A stretch of 10,712 nucleotides of DNA from Candidatus Aminicenantota bacterium (GTDB lineage Bacteria > Acidobacteriota > Aminicenantia > Aminicenantales > UBA8522). Of the stretch, positions 5,749 through 10,712 are shown piece after piece. The notes beneath the pieces were generated by a model. That model ran no database searches and was not told the DNA's origin. It worked only from the letters and a program-made list of their open reading frames with translations. Every line of letters starts with the position of its first letter. Position 1 is the first letter of the stretch. The stretch covers positions 24,625 to 35,336 of the forward strand of contig DQHV01000261.1 of NCBI GenBank assembly GCA_003524335.1, written 5' to 3'. The position numbers and the translations under genes are program-made.

Positions 5749-8700
5749 CTAGAGGGCAGGGAAAAGCCGCTCGAGCCAATTCGAAGCCTGAATATTGATC
5801 CGCGCGTCGGCTTCTCCGATGAGGACAAAGCCGGCCCAATAGTAGGGATTGCCGTACCGGGAATGAACCATCCGGATTTTGGCAAGGTTAAGCGCTTCGA
5901 GCTTGGTTTTTCCCCGAGCCAGATAGCCATAGAAGAACTTCATGAAAACGGCGGTTGATTTGTCGTCGATGTTCCAAAGGCTGGCCAAGACGGACTGGGC
6001 TCCGGCGGCGAAAAAGGCTCTGGCCAACCCCTGAATTCCCTCCCCTTTCTCATATTTTCCCCTGGCCGTTTGACAGGCGGACAGGACCACCAGATCGGCC
6101 CGCATGCGGGTGGTATAGATTTCTCGCGCTTGATAAAACCCATCTTCCGCCGGGTCCCGATCGAGGCTCAGCACCAGGGAGGAACGATTGGCGTTCGTTT
6201 CATCGACCAGACTGTGGGTCGCAAAATGGATGATCCGGTAATCGGAAAGGGGAAGGTTTTTAATGATCTCCTCAGTCGCTTCGCTTCCGGAGACGACCCG
6301 CCTGGCCGATTTGCGGAAAAGAGTAGAAATGGACCTGATTTCCTTTGAGGCATAATGGAGCGGAAAAATATGGAACCCGCTCCCCAGGTCGTAGGCTGGA
6401 ACGATCTCTCCGGAATCCAAGGACTCCCTCCGCTCGCTCAAGGGGAGGCTGTAGGCGGGATCGCCGACGGCCAGAAGGTCGCTCTTTCGCTCGAGCCCCT
6501 TTGTCCGTTTCAATATATTGTAAAGACTGGAAACGGAAGGGGCATAGGATATCCCGTATTCCTCCATCAGGTACCGGGCCTTTCCCCCAAAGCCAGGCCT
6601 TGGACGACGATTCACCAGCGTCTCGAAAGGAAGGTAATGGAGCTCCCGGTCGGGGAAGATGACCAGTTTATTAGTATCCGGCCCAAAAAAAGATCTCGCG
6701 GGAGCGACCAGTTGATCGTAAAGCTTCGCTCCCGCGACCCGGCATTCGTCGCCATTAAAGTGACGGGACGAGACGAGCCCGATGTAGTTCTTGGTCAGCC
6801 TGATGACCTGCTCGCTGAGTTCAGTGGAGAGCCTTCGAATCAAGAGTCCTCGAGCGCTGCAGAAAAAAACAAAGATATGCTTATCGCCGACGAAATACTT
6901 GATCAGCCCAGTCTTGGCATCCATCAGGTCGGCCTGGATCTCCTCGCAGCGCAGCGGCTCGGGGTCGACGATTTCGGCATAGTCCGGACGGTCTCTCTTA
7001 ACCGCTTCCATCACTTCCTGCAACTCGTCTTCGGCTCGCTCCAGTTCGTTCCCCAGCCTGCTCCTCTCATCCGGCCCCAGCGGAAAACTGCTCAACTGTG
7101 TCAGGATATGAGAAACCCTCTTGGAAAGCCCGTCGATGAGCTTCTTTTTTTCGTCCGGAATGGGGAAGGCGGAGAAGTCGATCTTGGCCTCCTGGAGATC
7201 ATCTAAAAAAGCACGGGCCTTGGCTTTCTCGGCGAAATAAAAGCACTCCCGGTCATAACCTTTGCCCGGAAAGGCCTGGTCAAGCTCGAAAAGGAGATTC
7301 ACCAGCTGTTCATAGGTCCCGATTCTGGTCCGGAAAAAACCGGCGCTGTTTTCGTTGATCATGATGCGGCTTCTCAGGTCTTCGATCACCGCGATGGACT
7401 TTTTGAACTGAGTGACCGCTTGCTCCGGGTTCCCCATGGTTTCGGCGACTGATCCGAGCCCCGTATAAGCTTCCCCGACGATGCCCGGATGCCCGATATC
7501 CTCTCCGATTCGGAGCGCCTCCTCGTACATCTTCTTCCCCGTCTGCTGGACTTTTTTCCGGAGATAGATATCTCCTATCCGGCAGTAAGTCAAACCCATC
7601 ACGGCCCGATTCCCATTCCGGTCCGCGCACAAGAGGCTCGCCCGAAACAGGCGCAGAGCGGCCTCTTCTTCTCCCATTTTCAAACGGGCAACTCCCAGGT
7701 TATAGAGGCATCGGGCTTCTTCCCTCCGATGGGAGATTTGCAGAACGTAATCGAGCCCCGACTGGAAGTACTGCAGAGCCTTTTCGTGCTGCCCCAGGTC
7801 CAGACAGACGTAGCCGATGGCGTTGTAGCACTCCTCGCGGCTCCACTTGCCGATATACTTCTCCGTTATCTGGAGGGCCCTTTGGTTGTAGCTAAGCGAC
7901 TTCTCCGGCTGACCGAGAGAGATATATATTTTTCCCAAGGAGGAGAGGTGAAAGGCCTCGCCTGTCTTGAATCCAGTGCGCTGGGCTATTTCCAGCCCCC
8001 GCGCGGCGCTGGCCAAAGCTCTGGAAAAGTCCCCTTTATTCTGGTGAACCAAGGTCATCCAATAGAGAGCGATCCCGAATTTCTGAGTCTCCCCGGCGTC
8101 CTCATAAAACCGCAGACTCTTCTCCAGGCAATCCTGAGCCTGGGATAAGTCCCCCATCTCCATGTGGATGACTCCCAGCGTCCGGGAGCAAAGCATCTGC
8201 AGCTTTAAATTGGCCAGCCCTTCGCTTATCGACAGAGCTTCCCGGCAAAGTCCATGCGCCTTGGCGTAGTTGCCGGATTCGGTCTGGATAAAACTGAGAA
8301 GCTCCAGCGCTTCGGCTTCCAGGCTTCGGCATTCCAGCTCGCGGGCCAGGCCAAGAGCTAGCTTAATAGCTTCCCTGGCCTTGTCATTGCTGTTGAGATA
8401 CATGTAGAGGTAAGCAAGAGAATGCAGGCATCCGGCCTCTTCTCTTCTTCTCCCCTGTTCCTTGAACATTTCCAGGGCTCTCTCAAAATAAAACAAAGCT
8501 GGGGAATATTCATCGACCCAAAAATGGACATAGCCCAGCCCTTGGCGGAGGAAGGCATTGGCCGGGAACTTGGCCATCGCGCGTTCCATTAGCTCCACGG
8601 CCCCGTCGAGATCGGCCTTCTCCAGGTAGCAGGGGATCAGCTCCTCGAACACCGCCCAGAAATCCGGACCGAGACCCAGGCAAGCTTCAAAATGGGATTT

Positions 8701-9114
8701 GGAGTCTTCGTATGAACCGGAATACTTGAGCGCCAGCCCGAGCCCGTAATGCAGTCGGGCGTTGTTACTATCGGCCTGCAGCAGCTTCCGGTAGAAAAGG
8801 ACGGCCCGACTTAGCTCCGGCCGCGCCGGGTTTCCTCGGTCCAGCTCATAGGACGACTGGACGAGCAGTTCGTGTGCCTCCAGGACCGAAGCGTCTAGGC
8901 GGATAATTTCCTTGCCCAGAAGGATGGATTTATCATAATTCCCTAAGTTGATAAAAACTCGAACCTGGGAAAGTTGGGAACTCAGCTGGGCAACATCCGT
9001 TTCCGTAACCGCGGGATTCCCGGAGATAAGGATCCCACCTCGTAGCTGCGCCGTTCCCGTACAGCTGCAAAGGGCGAGGACGGCCGACAGGGCCGCCCTG
9101 CGGTTTTTCTTCAT
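5749..9114 (-). CDS. Exported TPR-CHAT (caspase-like) protein
   Basis: This 1121-residue protein has three parts. Residues 1-20 are a signal peptide (KKNRR, then a hydrophobic stretch to LCSC); Cys18 could be lipidated, or cleavage could follow TAQ. Residues about 40-583 hold some 14 tetratricopeptide repeats, the last nine exactly 40 residues each (224-583). A charged, helical linker follows (about 585-740). The C-terminal CHAT domain (about 795-1115) includes LVIFPDRELHYLPFETLV, His967 in HFATHS and Cys1014 in VVLSACQTARG, which are the caspase-type dyad, then GLARAFFAAGAQSVLASLW. CHAT proteins are caspase-fold cysteine proteases that usually cleave chosen protein partners recognised through the TPRs. 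The start at 9114 was chosen because AGGGGGGA lies 6 nt upstream and the signal peptide then begins correctly; ATG at 9171 would add 19 residues. The target is unknown; the adjacent S8 proteins are candidates. Confidence 0.93.
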   Translation of the reverse strand: MKKNRRAALSAVLALCSCTGTAQLRGGILISGNPAVTETDVAQLSSQLSQVRVFINLGNYDKSILLGKEIIRLDASVLEAHELLVQSSYELDRGNPARPELSRAVLFYRKLLQADSNNARLHYGLGLALKYSGSYEDSKSHFEACLGLGPDFWAVFEELIPCYLEKADLDGAVELMERAMAKFPANAFLRQGLGYVHFWVDEYSPALFYFERALEMFKEQGRRREEAGCLHSLAYLYMYLNSNDKAREAIKLALGLARELECRSLEAEALELLSFIQTESGNYAKAHGLCREALSISEGLANLKLQMLCSRTLGVIHMEMGDLSQAQDCLEKSLRFYEDAGETQKFGIALYWMTLVHQNKGDFSRALASAARGLEIAQRTGFKTGEAFHLSSLGKIYISLGQPEKSLSYNQRALQITEKYIGKWSREECYNAIGYVCLDLGQHEKALQYFQSGLDYVLQISHRREEARCLYNLGVARLKMGEEEAALRLFRASLLCADRNGNRAVMGLTYCRIGDIYLRKKVQQTGKKMYEEALRIGEDIGHPGIVGEAYTGLGSVAETMGNPEQAVTQFKKSIAVIEDLRSRIMINENSAGFFRTRIGTYEQLVNLLFELDQAFPGKGYDRECFYFAEKAKARAFLDDLQEAKIDFSAFPIPDEKKKLIDGLSKRVSHILTQLSSFPLGPDERSRLGNELERAEDELQEVMEAVKRDRPDYAEIVDPEPLRCEEIQADLMDAKTGLIKYFVGDKHIFVFFCSARGLLIRRLSTELSEQVIRLTKNYIGLVSSRHFNGDECRVAGAKLYDQLVAPARSFFGPDTNKLVIFPDRELHYLPFETLVNRRPRPGFGGKARYLMEEYGISYAPSVSSLYNILKRTKGLERKSDLLAVGDPAYSLPLSERRESLDSGEIVPAYDLGSGFHIFPLHYASKEIRSISTLFRKSARRVVSGSEATEEIIKNLPLSDYRIIHFATHSLVDETNANRSSLVLSLDRDPAEDGFYQAREIYTTRMRADLVVLSACQTARGKYEKGEGIQGLARAFFAAGAQSVLASLWNIDDKSTAVFMKFFYGYLARGKTKLEALNLAKIRMVHSRYGNPYYWAGFVLIGEADARINIQASNWLERLFPAL
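7366..8445 (-). repeat. Nine contiguous 40-residue TPR units in the CHAT protein
   Basis: Residues 224-583 divide without gaps into nine units of exactly 40 residues. Each has an A/L...LG position near residue 10, a G near 18-19, an A near 23 and an A/S-L near 30, then an acidic, long second-helix end. The 40-residue length is that of LGN/Rapsyn-type TPRs rather than the classical 34. Earlier repeats (about 40-223) are nearer 34-38 residues. At the DNA level the units are diverged, so this is not a recent tandem expansion. Confidence 0.8.
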
Positions 9115-9120
9115 GGCCAG

Positions 9121-9128
9121 TCCCCCCT
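9121..9128 (-). promoter_or_regulatory. Ribosome binding site fixing the CHAT start
   Basis: AGGGGGGA on the minus strand lies 6 nt before ATG 9114, the codon that opens the lysine-rich signal peptide. The upstream in-frame ATG at 9171 would bury that signal peptide behind 19 extra residues. Confidence 0.7.
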
Positions 9129-9245
9129 GTTTCCAGGCCGATGATCGCGGGAAAAAGCGCCCGTCTGGCACAAGAACGCGCGTTTGGCTGTCATCTTAGA
9201 GTGACTAAATTCAGGATCCTAGCCGCGGAATCCATGGAAAATCCT

Positions 9246-9274
9246 ATTTTATCCCTGATGGACAAACAAATCAA
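9246..9274 (-). promoter_or_regulatory. Candidate promoter of the CHAT gene
   Basis: On the minus strand, TTGATT (9274-9269) is followed after exactly 17 bp by TAAAAT (9251-9246). These match the sigma-70 consensus at 4 of 6 and 5 of 6 positions. The predicted start is near 9239, giving a leader of about 125 nt before ATG 9114. The longer form TTGATTTGT-N14-TAAAAT is nearly the same as the candidate sigma-gene promoter at 4360-4388. Confidence 0.55.
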
Positions 9275-9309
9275 AGCCCCGAATCTATTATAAGAAAGGA
9301 GGCATTCCC

Positions 9310-10712
9310 ATGATCAGGAGATCCATACTCTCCCTTTCCTTGCTATTTTTGTTTTTAGGCAGTTTGTCCGCTCAAACCGCCGTGATCCTCAAGCCGGAGC
9401 TAGTCAGGCTGATTTCGGGCGAGGTCTCCGGGAAGATATGCTATGAAAACATCCGCGACCTATCTGTATTCCCGCGCTGGTACGGGTCGGACGGGATGGA
9501 GAGCGCCGCTCGGTTGATCATGAACCGCGCCGAACGTTACGGTCTCAGCGACGTCCGGATTGAGGAGTTTGCTGTCGACCGGGATACCTACTACTTCATG
9601 CAGAAGCCCTGGTTCGCCTGGAACTGTCAAGCCGGAGAGCTGCGGATGGTTCAGCCGGCCCGCGAACTGATCACCTCTTATGACGCCAACACCCCCTGCG
9701 TCTTGGTGCACAGCCGCGACACCGACCTCCAAGCGGAAGTTGTCTACGTCGGGGCGGGAACAAGTGAGAAGGACTACGCCGGCAAGGACGTCCGGGGAAA
9801 GATCGTCTTGGCCTCGGGAAACCCATGGGATGTCTCCAAGCTGGCGGTTTTCGAGCTGGGAGCGGTGGGCGTTTTGATTGCCATGTCTTTGGACGTACCG
9901 GGCGCCTCCTCAACGGAAATCTACGAAACCAGGATATGCCCCTGGAACCAAGATCAAACCAAATTGTCGACTTTCGGTTTTTTCCTTTCCACCGACCAGG
10001 GGAAAGCCTTGCTTCGACGTCTCCAAGGGGGGGAGAAAGTCGTCGTCCATGCCGTTGTGAAAGCAGAGCTCAGAGTTCCCGGCCGTCACGTCGGGGTGAC
10101 CGCCGTAATCCCCGGGACGGACTACCCTGAAGAAGAGATCATCTTCACCGCCCACCTGGACCATCCCCGACCCGGGGCCCACGACAACAACAGCGGGTGC
10201 GCCGTCCTGCTTGAAATTGCCCGGACGATCAACTATCTCGTCACCCGGGGATTGATCGCGGCGCCGAAAAGGACTCTTCGTTTCTACTGGACGCCGCACG
10301 TTTGGGGCGCCGATATGTTGTATTCTACCCATCCCGAACTCCTTTCCAAGACAGTGGCCAACATCAACATTGATTGCGTAGGCCTCAACCAGACAAAATT
10401 CAGCTCGGCGTTTACGGTGGTCAAGGCGCCCCTGTCCCGGGCGAGCTTTCTGGATGATGTCTTTGTCAACATCCTCGAATATCTCATCCTCAGCAACAAC
10501 AACTCCATGGGTCGGCTGCCCAGCGGTCCGATGATGACCGACCATGATGGAAGCCGGAACGTCTTTTATGGCCGCGTCGTTCCGTACGTGGATTATTCCG
10601 ACCATATCTTTTTTAACAGCGGCGACGTCGGCGTTCCAGCGGTCCTCCTGATCGACCTCCCTTTTGGCTCCCATCATTCCCAGAATGATGAGCTCGGGCT
10701 CCTGGACCCGAC
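9310..10712 (+). CDS. Secreted PA-domain M28-like metallopeptidase, 3' end beyond window
   Basis: The frame is open for 467 codons from ATG 9310 to the right edge; AAAGGAGG lies 7 nt upstream. Residues 1-21 are a signal peptide (cleavage likely after SLSA). Residues about 115-235 resemble a protease-associated (PA) insert (VVYVGAGTSEKDYAGKDV, GKIVLA, ELGAVGVLI). The M28 zinc-aminopeptidase core follows: His282 and Asp284 in TAHLDHP, bridging Asp292 in GAHDNNSG, Asp355 in NIDCVG, Asp431-His432 in YSDH, and His455/His456 in SHHSQND near the edge. Where M28 enzymes carry the catalytic Glu-Glu pair, this protein has His330-Val331 (WTPHVWG). It is therefore a divergent member, with altered metal chemistry or no activity. 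The export fits with the neighbouring S8 and CHAT proteins, but it is transcribed separately and could be an unrelated neighbour. Confidence 0.88.
   Translation, partial: MIRRSILSLSLLFLFLGSLSAQTAVILKPELVRLISGEVSGKICYENIRDLSVFPRWYGSDGMESAARLIMNRAERYGLSDVRIEEFAVDRDTYYFMQKPWFAWNCQAGELRMVQPARELITSYDANTPCVLVHSRDTDLQAEVVYVGAGTSEKDYAGKDVRGKIVLASGNPWDVSKLAVFELGAVGVLIAMSLDVPGASSTEIYETRICPWNQDQTKLSTFGFFLSTDQGKALLRRLQGGEKVVVHAVVKAELRVPGRHVGVTAVIPGTDYPEEEIIFTAHLDHPRPGAHDNNSGCAVLLEIARTINYLVTRGLIAAPKRTLRFYWTPHVWGADMLYSTHPELLSKTVANINIDCVGLNQTKFSSAFTVVKAPLSRASFLDDVFVNILEYLILSNNNSMGRLPSGPMMTDHDGSRNVFYGRVVPYVDYSDHIFFNSGDVGVPAVLLIDLPFGSHHSQNDELGLLDP

Larger units (their letters stand above)
9115..9309. other. 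Divergent intergenic region between CHAT and M28 genes
   Basis: This 195-bp spacer carries the candidate leftward CHAT promoter and, on the plus strand, a Shine-Dalgarno site AAAGGAGG at 9295-9302. A weak rightward pair, TTGGCT (9184-9189) and TAAATT (9206-9211) with a 16-bp gap, could serve the M28 gene, but each hexamer matches only 4 of 6. A TATTATAAG stretch (9286-9294) has no -35 partner and would put the start on top of the Shine-Dalgarno site. No RNA gene or terminator hairpin is evident. Confidence 0.5.

Noticed and set aside
5724..5760. Short inverted matches (CCCG...CGGG and CCCTAGAGGG) near the convergent stops
   Set aside because: Stems are 4 bp with either a long or a two-base loop and no T-run, so they do not make a credible terminator.
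6355..8148. Two long plus-strand open frames (6355-7206 and 7489-8148)
   Set aside because: Both are antisense to the TPR-CHAT gene, which has strong family motifs throughout; no recognisable domain appears in the antisense products.
5749..9114. Link to the type III-E CRISPR (Craspase) TPR-CHAT
   Set aside because: No CRISPR array or gRAMP gene is present, and this CHAT protein carries an export signal, so the similarity is at the domain level only.
9213..9238. Cluster of short palindromes (AGGATCCT, CCGCGG, CCATGG) in the CHAT/M28 spacer
   Set aside because: They are 6-8 bp, differ from one another and lie beside no promoter element at a meaningful spacing; chance is enough.
9910..10677. 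A 255-codon minus-strand open frame
   Set aside because: It is antisense to the M28-like gene, whose zinc-site motifs are unmistakable.

Overview
The window reads as moderately GC-rich bacterial DNA with Gram-negative-style export. Most products carry signal peptides and two look like lipoproteins. An ECF sigma factor, a zinc-finger anti-sigma factor with a fibronectin-III-like sensor, a TPR-CHAT protein, several S8 peptidases and an M28 peptidase together suggest an Acidobacteriota-like lineage, perhaps Candidatus Aminicenantes. That placement rests on gene style only and is tentative.

Layout. Positions 1-4240, minus strand: three tandem, homologous exported subtilisin-like (S8) proteins, read right to left as one probable operon. 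They share an N-terminal helical domain that I do not recognise. The first gene (2738-4240) has Asp/His/Ser but lacks the oxyanion Asn. The middle gene (1199-2695) has every catalytic residue. The last (1-1202, running off the left edge) has lost the catalytic His. Positions 4241-4398 form a divergent control region. Positions 4399-5735, plus strand: an ECF-type sigma factor, then a membrane anti-sigma factor with a cytoplasmic HxxxCxxC zinc finger and an outer fibronectin-III-like domain. Positions 5749-9114, minus strand: a 1121-residue exported TPR-CHAT protein with an intact His/Cys dyad, convergent with the anti-sigma gene. Positions 9115-9309 form a second divergent control region. From 9310 to the right edge, plus strand: a secreted PA-domain M28-like metallopeptidase whose usual Glu-Glu pair is absent.

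Working model (inference). The sensor domain of the anti-sigma factor detects a signal outside the inner membrane and frees the sigma factor, which may control the neighbouring exported proteases. The caspase-like CHAT protein and the S8 set would then act in the same compartment, with CHAT possibly processing the S8 proteins or the degenerate S8 copies serving as regulators or decoys. The promoters proposed for the sigma gene and the CHAT gene share an unusual common form (TTRATTTGT-N14-TAAWAT), which supports co-regulation. No RNA genes, CRISPR arrays, insertion sequences or clear intrinsic terminators were seen. No stretch over 300 bases lacks a gene.
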